A stretch of 64,000 nt of DNA from positions 39,735 to 103,734 of the forward strand of contig DAIDIP010000014.1 in NCBI GenBank assembly GCA_027451745.1. The letters run 5' to 3'. This document shows, piece by piece, positions 36,344 to 44,804 of the stretch. The position numbers and the translations under genes were made by a program. The notes under the pieces were generated by a model that worked only from the letters and a program-made list of their open reading frames with translations, ran no database searches and was not told where the DNA came from. Source of the stretch: Candidatus Melainabacteria bacterium. Lineage in GTDB: Bacteria > Cyanobacteriota > Vampirovibrionia > Obscuribacterales > Obscuribacteraceae. The stretch's first letter is position 1. Every line of letters begins with the position of its first letter.

Positions 36344-36850
36344 TCAAGTGTATATTGCATGTGGTGCTACCGAATATTCCTCCGGTGGCGGTATGTTTTC
36401 AATGCGTTTTCCGCCATGTTTTTTGTAGAATCTGCAGGTTTTAGAATTAGCTTTAATACACCAGAGCATAGTATTTTTTATTTCTTGGTCCTTTAGTTTT
36501 TTTAGAACTTTGTCCAATAGTAATGTTCCAATGCCTCGCCGTTGAAAATCGGAATTGACATACATTGATTTAATTTGTTTATGGAAAGATGTTAGTTCTG
36601 AGTCATTTTCTTTTACGGCTATCATGCCTATAATTTTGTCTTTAATTTCAGCAACTAAAAAAATCCAATTAGGATCATTGGCTCGTTAAACGTATTTCTG
36701 TTTTTGTTTCTCGTGTTGGAATTGGTTGAGAAAATCTTTTGGTAATAGATTTTTGAAATCGGTATGCCAAACATTCATAAACAGAGTGGCAAGCTGATCA
36801 CTGTCTTGAATTACAGCGGGTCGAATTTTTACTTTATTTTGGTTGTGCAT
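36344..36850 (-). pseudogene. GNAT-family N-acetyltransferase interrupted by an in-frame TAA
   Basis: Two same-frame pieces make one acetyltransferase. The upstream piece (36850-36686) reads KVKIRPAVIQDSDQLATLFMNVW, the usual GNAT N-terminus, and ends at TAA (36688-36686). Reading straight on in the same frame gives RANDPNWIFLVAEIKDKIIGMIAV, then SMYVNSDFQRRGIGTLLLDKVL, which is the acetyl-CoA-binding motif A (Q/R-x-x-G-x-G/I), and FYKKHGGKRIE, motif B. Only the stop codon is wrong; there is no frameshift. The full product would have about 168 residues, the normal size for the family. The upstream start is uncertain (ATG at 36850 or further up to 36919). Most likely a nonsense-mutated pseudogene; sequencing error or readthrough are the alternatives. 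It sits upstream of the DUF4286-like gene. Confidence 0.8.
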
Positions 36851-36971
36851 ATCTCGTTTTGGTCCCTCCATATTAAAGATTGAAACACTCGCAGGTGGAG
36901 TACAGAAGATTAAATTCAATAAAACTTTCAGTATGTCTTCAATGAGGAGCGAGTCTAACTAAGATTTATGG

Positions 36972-37001
36972 TTGTTTTGATCTATGTAATGAGGCTATAA
37001 A
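36972..37001 (+). promoter_or_regulatory. Probable promoter of the two-component operon
   Basis: TTGTTT (36972-36977) and TATAAA (36996-37001) are 18 bases apart, about 65 bases upstream of the response-regulator start. Confidence 0.45.
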
Positions 37002-37068
37002 AGAAAGAATAGCGGGTATGATATGGGCATGAAGCCCCTACTAGCTAGATGTTTCGGTTTTTAACAGA

Positions 37069-37743
37069 ATGCCAAAAATATTGATTGTCGAAGATGATGT
37101 TGACCTTGCTGAGCAGATGGAAAACTGGCTGCGTAGCCAACGCTACGCGGTAGAGAAGGCGGCAACTGGTACAGAAGCGCTTGAGCGCTTACGCTTTTAT
37201 CAATACGATCTTATTCTTCTTGATTGGAATATACCGGCTCCCGATGGTATAGAAGTGTGTCGTGAATACAGAGATAGGGGCGGCAAAACGCCAATTTTGA
37301 TGCTGACAGGTAACGATTGTCCTGTAGATAAGGCTACTGGCTTAGATTCAGGAGCAGATGATTATTTGGGTAAGCCTTTTGATACTGTTGAATTAGCAGC
37401 TAGACTGCGGGCATTATTGCGCAGACCAAAAGAAAATTATAAAGGGAGCGAGATTAAGGCAAGAGATATTGTTTTAGATGCAACGTCCGGTAAAGTTAGC
37501 AAAGGTGATAAGGTCCTGGAACTATTGCCCTTGGAATATACTTTGCTAGAATTTTTTATGCGACATCCGGGGGCTCTATTTTCAGCGGATGATATTCTCA
37601 ACAGAGTATGGGGATCAGAATCAGATGCCACCGTAGATACTTTGCGCACGTATATAAAAACACTAAGAAAGAAAATAGATTCTCCCGGTCAAGGTTCTTT
37701 GATCCATACTGTCTATGGTATTGGCTATAGGTTTGAAAGCTGA
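37069..37743 (+). CDS. OmpR/PhoB-family response regulator
   Basis: The 224-residue protein has an N-terminal receiver domain with the acidic pair in IVEDDVD (D9, D10), the phospho-acceptor D52 in LILLDWNIPAPDG, the conserved Thr in LMLTG and K102 in LGKPFD. A C-terminal winged-helix DNA-binding domain (about residues 125-224, LELLPLEYTLLEFFMRHPG, TLRTYIKTLRKKI, VYGIGYRF) places it in the OmpR/PhoB family. The cognate kinase follows directly. Its target genes are unknown; the Pho-box-like site at 46040-46058 is the kind of site this family binds, but no evidence links it to this regulator. Confidence 0.95.
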   Translation: MPKILIVEDDVDLAEQMENWLRSQRYAVEKAATGTEALERLRFYQYDLILLDWNIPAPDGIEVCREYRDRGGKTPILMLTGNDCPVDKATGLDSGADDYLGKPFDTVELAARLRALLRRPKENYKGSEIKARDIVLDATSGKVSKGDKVLELLPLEYTLLEFFMRHPGALFSADDILNRVWGSESDATVDTLRTYIKTLRKKIDSPGQGSLIHTVYGIGYRFES

Positions 37744-37747
37744 CCAT

Positions 37748-39553
37748 ATGATTAATAACTTTAGGCTTACTAATAAAGGGCTAATTTTAGTCTCAATACC
37801 GCTAATTTTCCAGATTATATTTATAGCCATTCTTAGTTATTCTGTAGAGCGTGCCGAAGATGCAGCACGCAAAGCGGAAATCTCTCGTTCGATAGTTTAT
37901 GAAATTGAAGCTATAGACAAATTGTTTTATGAAGCTGGTCTTTCATTGGTTATATACAAACTAACGAATGTGCAGGATCGTTTGAAAAGATATGACGAAC
38001 TTTGCTATCAAATTGCCAAAGGAAGTTCAGCAGTTGGAAATCTAATTAAAAACCAACCTGGTCAAAAACATAGTTTTGAACAATTACAAGCTAGTGTAGA
38101 TGATGGGCTCAAAATATTCCACAATGCCAAAGAAGGAATAGACTCGGGGCAAATGAGTGAGGAAGAAGTTCTTAAGCAAACAATATTGTTGAGTAATCGT
38201 CTGCAGTCAACATTGGACAAAATTTTTCTTTATGAGCAAAAGCAAGGCGCACTTGAGCCGGAGCGAGAAAATCAAATTAAAGAATTCATAAAGGACTTGC
38301 TGCTTGGCGGTGTGATTTGCAATATTATATTGGCTATGTGGTTGGCTGTTATGTTTAACCAAGCAACAGGTCGACGACTGAACGTCGTTTTGGAAAATCT
38401 GAGACGTTTTGGTAAAGGAGATCCATTGCTACCACCTATTACTGGTAGTGATGAAATTACCACTTTAGATACCGCTTTTCGCCATATGGCACGTGCTCTT
38501 GATGATGCACGTCATAAAGAGAAAGCGATAATAGAAAATGCAAACGATGTTATATGTAGCCTTAGTTCAAATTTCTTACTACGAGCAATTAACTATGCTG
38601 TTGTAAAAAACTGGGGATATTTACCAGAAGAGGTAACTGGTACGAATATTTTGGATTTTGTTACTGAAAATGCCAAAGAAGCGCTGAGCAAAAATTTGAA
38701 AGAAGTTATCGATACCAAAACTGCTGGCCGATTTGAATCGAAGATTTTACACAAAAGCGGGAAAGTGATTGATGTTCTTCTTTCTGTAAGCTGGTCGCAA
38801 GCGGAAGAATCACTTTTTTGTGTAGTGCATGATAATAGTGAGCGTAAAGAATCAGAGCGTATCAAGCAGGAGATTATGAAAATGGTAAGCCATGATCTTA
38901 GATCCCCACTTACATCTATTCAGTTTTCTTTAGATGCACTTGGCTCAGGTTCACGTGGTCGAATTAATGAAGAAGGACTTAAAGATATTGCTATAGCCAA
39001 GAAAAATGTAAATCAATTGATGAAGTTGATAAATTATTTGTTGGATATTGAAAAGCTTGCTAGTGGCTCGCTCAAACTCAATTTGGAACAAATTTCAGTT
39101 GATTTTCTTGTCAATAGAGCAATTGAGAGTATAGAAAGTTGGGCTGCTGATCGAAATATTGAGATAAACTACAATCATTCTGGGCTATTTATAGTGGCTG
39201 ATTCGGAGCTCTTGGCGCAGGTATTAATAAACTTACTAGCTAACGCTATTAAATTTTCGCCTGAAAACAGCAAAATTGATGTATTGGCTGAAATAGAAGA
39301 TTTTATGCTTATGATAAAAGTAGTAGACTATGGACCCGGAATTCCCAAAAAACAGTTAGCTGAAATTTTTAAACCATTCAAGCAACTGGATAGACCAGTT
39401 TCCCAAAAGACACCTGGTACAGGTTTAGGATTGAGTATCTGTAAAATGATAGTTGAAATGCATAAAGGAATAATTGGAGTGATAAGTGAAGAGGAGAAGG
39501 GAAGTACTTTTTGGTTTGGAATCCCGCTCAAAGGTTTTTTTGATTTAAAATAA
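37748..39553 (+). CDS. Membrane sensor histidine kinase (HAMP-PAS-HisKA-HATPase)
   Basis: The kinase has two transmembrane helices (about residues 10-30 and 183-205) bracketing a helical extracytoplasmic sensor of about 150 residues that resembles CHASE3-type four-helix domains. Then come HAMP (about 206-258), PAS (about 262-375, VICSLSSNFLLRAINYAVVKNWGY), HisKA with the phospho-His H382 in MVSHDLRSPLTSIQ, and the HATPase boxes NLLANAIKFSP, DYGPGIP and GTGLGLSICKMIV. The frame is open from 37715, but the ATG at 37748 begins at a typical MINNFRLTNKG and leaves a four-base gap after the response regulator. That adjacency makes them a cognate pair. Residues needed for kinase activity are present. 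The signal sensed is unknown. Confidence 0.94.
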   Translation: MINNFRLTNKGLILVSIPLIFQIIFIAILSYSVERAEDAARKAEISRSIVYEIEAIDKLFYEAGLSLVIYKLTNVQDRLKRYDELCYQIAKGSSAVGNLIKNQPGQKHSFEQLQASVDDGLKIFHNAKEGIDSGQMSEEEVLKQTILLSNRLQSTLDKIFLYEQKQGALEPERENQIKEFIKDLLLGGVICNIILAMWLAVMFNQATGRRLNVVLENLRRFGKGDPLLPPITGSDEITTLDTAFRHMARALDDARHKEKAIIENANDVICSLSSNFLLRAINYAVVKNWGYLPEEVTGTNILDFVTENAKEALSKNLKEVIDTKTAGRFESKILHKSGKVIDVLLSVSWSQAEESLFCVVHDNSERKESERIKQEIMKMVSHDLRSPLTSIQFSLDALGSGSRGRINEEGLKDIAIAKKNVNQLMKLINYLLDIEKLASGSLKLNLEQISVDFLVNRAIESIESWAADRNIEINYNHSGLFIVADSELLAQVLINLLANAIKFSPENSKIDVLAEIEDFMLMIKVVDYGPGIPKKQLAEIFKPFKQLDRPVSQKTPGTGLGLSICKMIVEMHKGIIGVISEEEKGSTFWFGIPLKGFFDLK

Positions 39554-39579
39554 TTGCTTTACTTAAAAACTTAAGCCTT

Positions 39580-40581
39580 GTGAAAAGATTAGTTTATACG
39601 ACCATACCATATATGGTATCAGCTTTATTGATGCTTCTATTGAGCATGCAGCATTATGCTGTCTTTGCATTCTCAATGAAGTCAAATAAGCCTGTCAAAA
39701 ATGTATCTAAGGCCCCAGTCTTTACGTGCTGTGACTTAAATACCGAGATACTATCTCCAGAAGGAGTGGAGCTTGCTAGGCAATTGGAAGTATTGTCCAT
39801 GTTAAAGCGATTGGAGAGCTTGCGGGTAGCTGCTAGACATAGCTTGACCGAAAAAATTCCTGCTGATATTCGAGAAGAGATACGTGATATTCGGCAGGAT
39901 GTTGTTGAAATAGTTGAACAAACGCGTTTAGAAGTAGACTATGTGCAATCGGCATTGTCTGTTGATATAGCGGTTCAAGATGAACTATTACATGCTTTTA
40001 CTGCTGAACGTGATAGGCGAATGAATTCTAATTATTTGTGGAGCTTTCGTACAAATGGTGCGTTGTGGGCAGTGGCCGAAGGACTAAGTATACCTACTTA
40101 TCAATATCCACGGTATTCAATACCTTCCGGTTCAATAGGAATTATTGCTGGACTGGTCCCTAGTTTATTTTCTGCTATTGCAGTGCGTCAGACCGGAGGA
40201 GGGCATTACGATGCAGAAGCAAGGGCAAATATGCTTGCGCCTATATTTGATTATTCGACGATACCCGAAATGCGATTTCCTAAAAGTGTTTGGAATTATT
40301 TAAATGCGCACCCGACCCGAGGCATAACGGACAGCTGCAGACGTGAACAACTTATTGAACGTTGGTCTAAAGATAGATATTTACGAGTATTTGAAGAAAA
40401 AGATTGTAAAACAAGACTTGATTCAATTACTGGCATATCGCAAAAAAATCTAACAATACAGTTAGTTTCTGATAGATTAGCAATGCTGCGTCAATTAAGT
40501 GCTGTTGTAGCGACAATGAATCGTCCGCTACTAGAAATAGTCATGGTTGTACGAGGTGTTAAGTCATTGCCTGAACTTTGA
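39580..40581 (+). CDS. Exported protein of unknown function in the two-component operon
   Basis: The 333-residue protein starts at GTG 39580, 26 bases after the kinase. A signal peptide or anchor (MVSALLMLLLSMQHYAVFAFS) is followed by a helical, charged region (about residues 60-145, LEVLSMLKRLESLRVAARHSL, IREEIRDIRQDVVEIVEQ) and a short hydrophobic, glycine-rich stretch (IPSGSIGIIAGLVPSLFSAIAV, about residues 186-207) that could be a second membrane segment. The C-terminal third is soluble and has two or three conserved-looking cysteines. I do not recognise a family. Its place after the response regulator and kinase suggests an accessory or output protein of that pathway. Confidence 0.75.
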   Translation: MKRLVYTTIPYMVSALLMLLLSMQHYAVFAFSMKSNKPVKNVSKAPVFTCCDLNTEILSPEGVELARQLEVLSMLKRLESLRVAARHSLTEKIPADIREEIRDIRQDVVEIVEQTRLEVDYVQSALSVDIAVQDELLHAFTAERDRRMNSNYLWSFRTNGALWAVAEGLSIPTYQYPRYSIPSGSIGIIAGLVPSLFSAIAVRQTGGGHYDAEARANMLAPIFDYSTIPEMRFPKSVWNYLNAHPTRGITDSCRREQLIERWSKDRYLRVFEEKDCKTRLDSITGISQKNLTIQLVSDRLAMLRQLSAVVATMNRPLLEIVMVVRGVKSLPEL

Positions 40582-40919
40582 TGGAGCAGGCTTAGGACTA
40601 TTAGACTGTTACAAGATATGGTGACAACCACAACTAGAGATAAAATTAACCAATTTTATAGGCAGGACGCTAATGTCTAATTGTTCTGATAGCAGTAACA
40701 AACTTTGTCCATGTTTTGGTTTTCAAATTATATGGGGCAGACGACGGGATTCGAACCCGCGCGTACCGGAACCACAATCCAGTGCCTTAACCACTTGGCG
40801 ACGCCTGCCATAAGGACTTTGATATTGAAGATATTATCATGAGTGCTGGGCAATAAGTATCTCATGCTGTTTGACTGTTAAACTAAACGATAGTCTTAGG
40901 GTATATTTTCTAAATTATT
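40582..40919. other. 338-base intergenic region carrying tRNA-His
   Basis: The region holds the minus-strand tRNA-His (40733-40809) and otherwise no open frame I can support. A TATATT about 15 bases before the M16 peptidase start could be a -10 box, but no -35 of quality stands at the right distance. Confidence 0.7.
40733..40809 (-). tRNA. tRNA-His (anticodon GTG)
   Basis: On the minus strand the acceptor GCAGGCG pairs with CGTCTGC, followed by discriminator C73 and an encoded CCA. The extra 5' G(-1) opposite C73, the identity element of tRNA-His, is encoded. The anticodon stem CTGGA/TCCGG encloses TTGTGGT, giving anticodon GTG. The T-loop TTCGAAT is canonical. Confidence 0.97.
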
Positions 40920-43900
40920 ATGAAACAAAATTCTTTCTTGTCTCTTATTTGGTGCTGTCTTGCTGTCCTCATTGTGCAGCCATTTGTGAGTCTGGGAGCA
41001 TGTGCTCAAGAACAAACGACCAATGCAGGAGCCGGTGCTGAAATTAAACTGGGCTCGCAATCAGTAACAAATATTGATAACAATCATGAAACAATTTTGT
41101 CTTCGGCGGGTCTTGAACACAAAAACCAAAAGATTGCTCTGCCGCATGAATATTCATTAAACAATGGCTTGAAAATTGTATTACTTGAAGATAAGGCATA
41201 TCCATTTGTGTCTTGTTTCAGTTGGTACAAAGTAGGTTCTATTGATGATCCAGTTGGCATGACAGGACTCACTCATTTAGTGGAACATTTGCTCTTTCAA
41301 AATATTGGTAATTTTACTGGCAATCAATGGGCGAACACTGTAGTTCGTAATGGTGGCGAATTCGGTGGTTTTACAAGTGAGGACTTTACTGCTTTCTATT
41401 CAGATTTGCCATCTTATCAGTTAGAGTTGGCAATACGTGGCGAAGCAGAAAGAATGCGAAGCGCACATTTTGCAAAGGCAGATGTCGTTAAAGAGATTGA
41501 TCATTTATTGAAAGAAGCACAAACTGAAGATCAAGATTTATCACATGTACTAAATAGAGAAGTTCACGCTTTGGCTTTTGAAAGGCATCCTTATCATAAT
41601 CCTCCTGGTGGTTGGACAGCTGAGTTGGCGAATTTAACTTATGCACAAGCAAAGGCTCATTATGATCGTTATTTTCAACCGAGTAATGCCACGTTGGTTT
41701 TAGCGGGGGGTTTTGATGAACAAGTTGCACTCAATTTGATTCAAAAGTATTTTGGTGCTTTGCCAAAGACAGAGATATCCGTCTGTGCTCATCCTCAAGA
41801 GAGACCGCAATTAGCTGAGCGACAAATCAAATTAAAGGTACGTGGTGGCAAAGAGTCAATTATTTTAGGATATAAGGTTTCCAGTGTTAATGACAATGAT
41901 GCGCCGGCAGTTTTTGTTTTGGAACAATTACTTGGTGGACAATGGCGCGGGCAGCTGCGAAACAGATTGCTTGAATCTGGACTTTGTTCGTCGGCAGATA
42001 TTGCCTTTGAGCAAAAACGAGATCCTGGTTTATTGGTTATTAATTGTGGTGGTATTCCAGCAAATGCTTCTGGCAAAGTTATTCAAATTATTGATGCCCA
42101 ACTTTCGGCTTTGAAAGGACAATTACTAGATGATAATGAGTTGCGACAAGCAGTAAATCAAGCTGAATTTGCTTATTATAATGACGGCAATGGTCCTTAT
42201 CATGCAGCTTTTCAAATAGGTTTTTTTGCAACTTTAGTAAAAGGCGAAACGGCTTATTTATGGCCAAAACGAATTAACCAAGTTAAAGCAGAGGATATTC
42301 AGCGTGTTGCCCGGTGTTACCTAAATGAAGAAAATCGTGTTTTAGGGCGGATTGCAGTGATTTCTGCTAATCAAAGTAGTAATAATAAAATTGATTATTT
42401 TTACAGCAAAGATAATATTTCTACTTTACCTCATGCTAAAAGTGTTTTAGCTAGTACTTTGAGCAATAAGCACTATCGTCTAGCAGGTTATCAAAATGGT
42501 AATGAAAAACCATATGCGGTGGCATTGGCTGCTACGGCGCCACTTAACAATGCATCAGTAGAAAAAGAGCCTAAAGCCTCAGTGAATGAGCTACCAAAAA
42601 CTGTTGCACCGCAAATTAAGTTTAAAGTTTTGCGGAACGGGTTGAGGGTATTCGTTTTTGAAAGTCATTTAAAACCGCTTGTGCAAGTCTCAGGTGCTAT
42701 CAAAGCCGGCTCAATTTATGAGCAAGTAAATAACAGGGGCGTGGCAAAACTGTTGACAGCTCTTTTGAATTGTGGCAACTCGAAGATAAACAAACAGCAA
42801 TTTTTAACTCAGCAGTATCATCTTGGATTAACACCTCAAGCGATGCTCAGATTTAGTACCAGTCAGGAGAATATTTTATTTAGTACTAATTGTTTGAGTA
42901 AAGACTTTTCAGATCAAATGCGTTTGCTGTTAGGCTGTTTACGAGAACCACGCTTACAAAATGCTGACTTTGAAACAGCCAAAACTGATATGTGCATGCT
43001 GCTTAAGCAGAATGAAAAAAAACCAGATACACGTATTGATCGAGCATTGCTTAGAAGTTTGATCGCCCCTAATTGTTCTTATTATCCTGTTTATCCAGAA
43101 GAGGAAATTGGCTCAATAGGAAATTTAAAATTGAATGATTTGACTGATTTTTATCATGAGCATGTTAAACCAGATTCAATTAATATAGTTGTTTGTGGTG
43201 ATGTTAATACAGAAGAGGTTTTTAGTTTATTTGAGCAGTTAAGCGACGGTTGGCTTTTTGATTTACAAACTAATGTAACTAACGCAAATTCAAATGCTGC
43301 CCTTACGACTGTGGGTGGAAGTAATCAAACAACAAAAAATAGTCTTGCTCAAGGGCTATTAATTTCTAATCGTAATGCTAATAAAACTGCGCTTATTCTG
43401 CCGCAGCTTAACCCTGCAGAAATTGTTTTAGGGAGAATTATTCCGGTAAATAATGTTAAACAGACTGAGAATTATTGGGCAGCAATGTTAATTACAGACT
43501 GTGCACTGGCAGGGCATCCGATATTTTCTCGTGTAGGCGAGCAATTTGATTTAAATCCAGAATTGATTGAGGGAAATATGTCGCAAGTTTGGGATAGCAA
43601 AATAACAAAACTGGCGAATAAATTGATATGGTCAATGCAATTGAATCTAAAACCACAAAGTTCATCTTTAGCTGCTGTGAGCGCCATTCAAAATGCACTG
43701 ACTGAATTTAGTAAATGCGGACTAAGACAAGAAGAAGTCGCAGAAGCAAAAAGATATCTGATTGGCAATATACCGATCAAAGATTGTTTTGATCTGAGTG
43801 GATTAACACAATTTATTTTTCGAGGAATAAACGAATTGAATGAAATAGAGCCAATGTCCAGAGTTCAGCGAATAATAAATAGTATGAAATATGAAGATAT

Positions 43901-44024
43901 AAATGAATTTATAGCAAGAATATTTAAGCCCCATTTGGCATCTATTGTTGTGGCTGGACCGAAAGAATTAACTAAGGAAGTCCATCAAACCCTGCCAGAT
44001 CCAAGTAAAGCGAGTTCAGATTAA
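40920..44024 (+). CDS. Double-domain M16 (insulinase-family) zinc peptidase, exported
   Basis: The 1034-residue protein has a signal peptide (LIWCCLAVLIVQPFVSLGACA). The first half (about residues 75-500) is an active-type M16 domain with the inverted zinc motif HLVEH (H119, E122, H123) in GLTHLVEHLLFQNIG, and a later glutamate about 75 residues on completes the site. The second half (about 560-1030) is an M16 domain lacking the HxxEH motif (KVLRNGLRVFVFESHLKPLVQVSGAIKAGSIYEQ), the usual inactive partner. In many bacteria the two halves are separate genes; here they are fused by a linker. M16 enzymes degrade peptides in a closed chamber. Location is periplasmic or outside. The substrate is unknown. 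Confidence 0.93.
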   Translation: MKQNSFLSLIWCCLAVLIVQPFVSLGACAQEQTTNAGAGAEIKLGSQSVTNIDNNHETILSSAGLEHKNQKIALPHEYSLNNGLKIVLLEDKAYPFVSCFSWYKVGSIDDPVGMTGLTHLVEHLLFQNIGNFTGNQWANTVVRNGGEFGGFTSEDFTAFYSDLPSYQLELAIRGEAERMRSAHFAKADVVKEIDHLLKEAQTEDQDLSHVLNREVHALAFERHPYHNPPGGWTAELANLTYAQAKAHYDRYFQPSNATLVLAGGFDEQVALNLIQKYFGALPKTEISVCAHPQERPQLAERQIKLKVRGGKESIILGYKVSSVNDNDAPAVFVLEQLLGGQWRGQLRNRLLESGLCSSADIAFEQKRDPGLLVINCGGIPANASGKVIQIIDAQLSALKGQLLDDNELRQAVNQAEFAYYNDGNGPYHAAFQIGFFATLVKGETAYLWPKRINQVKAEDIQRVARCYLNEENRVLGRIAVISANQSSNNKIDYFYSKDNISTLPHAKSVLASTLSNKHYRLAGYQNGNEKPYAVALAATAPLNNASVEKEPKASVNELPKTVAPQIKFKVLRNGLRVFVFESHLKPLVQVSGAIKAGSIYEQVNNRGVAKLLTALLNCGNSKINKQQFLTQQYHLGLTPQAMLRFSTSQENILFSTNCLSKDFSDQMRLLLGCLREPRLQNADFETAKTDMCMLLKQNEKKPDTRIDRALLRSLIAPNCSYYPVYPEEEIGSIGNLKLNDLTDFYHEHVKPDSINIVVCGDVNTEEVFSLFEQLSDGWLFDLQTNVTNANSNAALTTVGGSNQTTKNSLAQGLLISNRNANKTALILPQLNPAEIVLGRIIPVNNVKQTENYWAAMLITDCALAGHPIFSRVGEQFDLNPELIEGNMSQVWDSKITKLANKLIWSMQLNLKPQSSSLAAVSAIQNALTEFSKCGLRQEEVAEAKRYLIGNIPIKDCFDLSGLTQFIFRGINELNEIEPMSRVQRIINSMKYEDINEFIARIFKPHLASIVVAGPKELTKEVHQTLPDPSKASSD

Positions 44025-44070
44025 GTTCTAGTAATTTTGTTTTTTCTAATACTGAATGCTTAATTGAAAT

Positions 44071-44099
44071 TTGACTTGCGATGTAAGGTGGGCTAATAT
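44071..44099 (+). promoter_or_regulatory. Sigma-70-type promoter of the LysM membrane protein gene
   Basis: TTGACT (44071-44076) and TAATAT (44094-44099) are separated by exactly 17 bases, about 42 bases before the start codon at 44142. Five of six -35 positions and four of six -10 positions fit consensus. Confidence 0.6.
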
Positions 44100-44141
44100 T
44101 CTCGCCTGTCATCTAATTTTGCGACTTGGCGATAAATATAT

Positions 44142-44804
44142 ATGGCTCCAGTAACTGAAACTAAGCAAGAACAATTTGATACTGAAACAATTTCAGAATA
44201 TGTACGTGAACAAAAGGTAGAGAAGCCACAACCACGTTCTTATTCTCAAGATTTTTTGAACTCAGCTTCTGAGGTCATTTCTGTTGCTAAGGCAATTAAA
44301 AGTGCTGTAGTGCCTGGCGCAATAGATTTGGACGATGAAACAGACATTTTAGGAAGTGCAAATAAAGTTAAACCTGATGTACTTGAGACATTGTGGCCAG
44401 GAGTACATCATGATTTTTCGCACAACATTCATGTAAAACGTCCGCCTAGTTATTATTTGATGCTTGGTTTTATGGGTGGTGCAATTATTGCCTTAGTTGG
44501 AGCTTGGAGTTTCTCGGTAATTTCATCATTGGTGAGTAATTACGGCAAAACAAATACAACTCTTGCTCAACCTAAAACAAGCACTACTCAAACTGCTGCA
44601 GTTGCTGGTGCAAGCGGTGTTAAGATTCCACTTGTGTCTGTTTATCAAGTACAAGAAGGAGATACTTTGGCAGGCATTGCTCTGCAGAATTACAAACATG
44701 TTAGCCCCCGCCTTCTAGATGAAATATGTAAAGCGAATAATTTGACTGATGCTAATGTTTTAGTATTGGGACAGAAACTTACTTTGCCAGAATATCATTA
44801 TTAA
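44142..44804 (+). CDS. Single-pass membrane protein with C-terminal LysM domain
   Basis: The 220-residue protein has a cytoplasmic N-terminal part (about residues 1-105), one transmembrane helix (YLMLGFMGGAIIALVGAWSFSVISSLV), a Thr/Ala-rich linker and a LysM domain at about residues 168-218 (VYQVQEGDTLAGIALQNYK, LLDEICKANNLTDANVLVLGQKLTLP). LysM binds peptidoglycan glycan chains, so the protein probably ties the membrane to the wall. It carries no enzyme domain. Its last four bases overlap the 3' end of the phosphate permease gene on the opposite strand. A related LysM domain occurs in the giant protein at 47702. Confidence 0.88.
   Translation: MAPVTETKQEQFDTETISEYVREQKVEKPQPRSYSQDFLNSASEVISVAKAIKSAVVPGAIDLDDETDILGSANKVKPDVLETLWPGVHHDFSHNIHVKRPPSYYLMLGFMGGAIIALVGAWSFSVISSLVSNYGKTNTTLAQPKTSTTQTAAVAGASGVKIPLVSVYQVQEGDTLAGIALQNYKHVSPRLLDEICKANNLTDANVLVLGQKLTLPEYHY

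Noticed and set aside
40860..40920. TTGACT plus TATATT as a promoter for the M16 peptidase
   Set aside because: The two boxes are about 25 bases apart, too far for a sigma-70 promoter.
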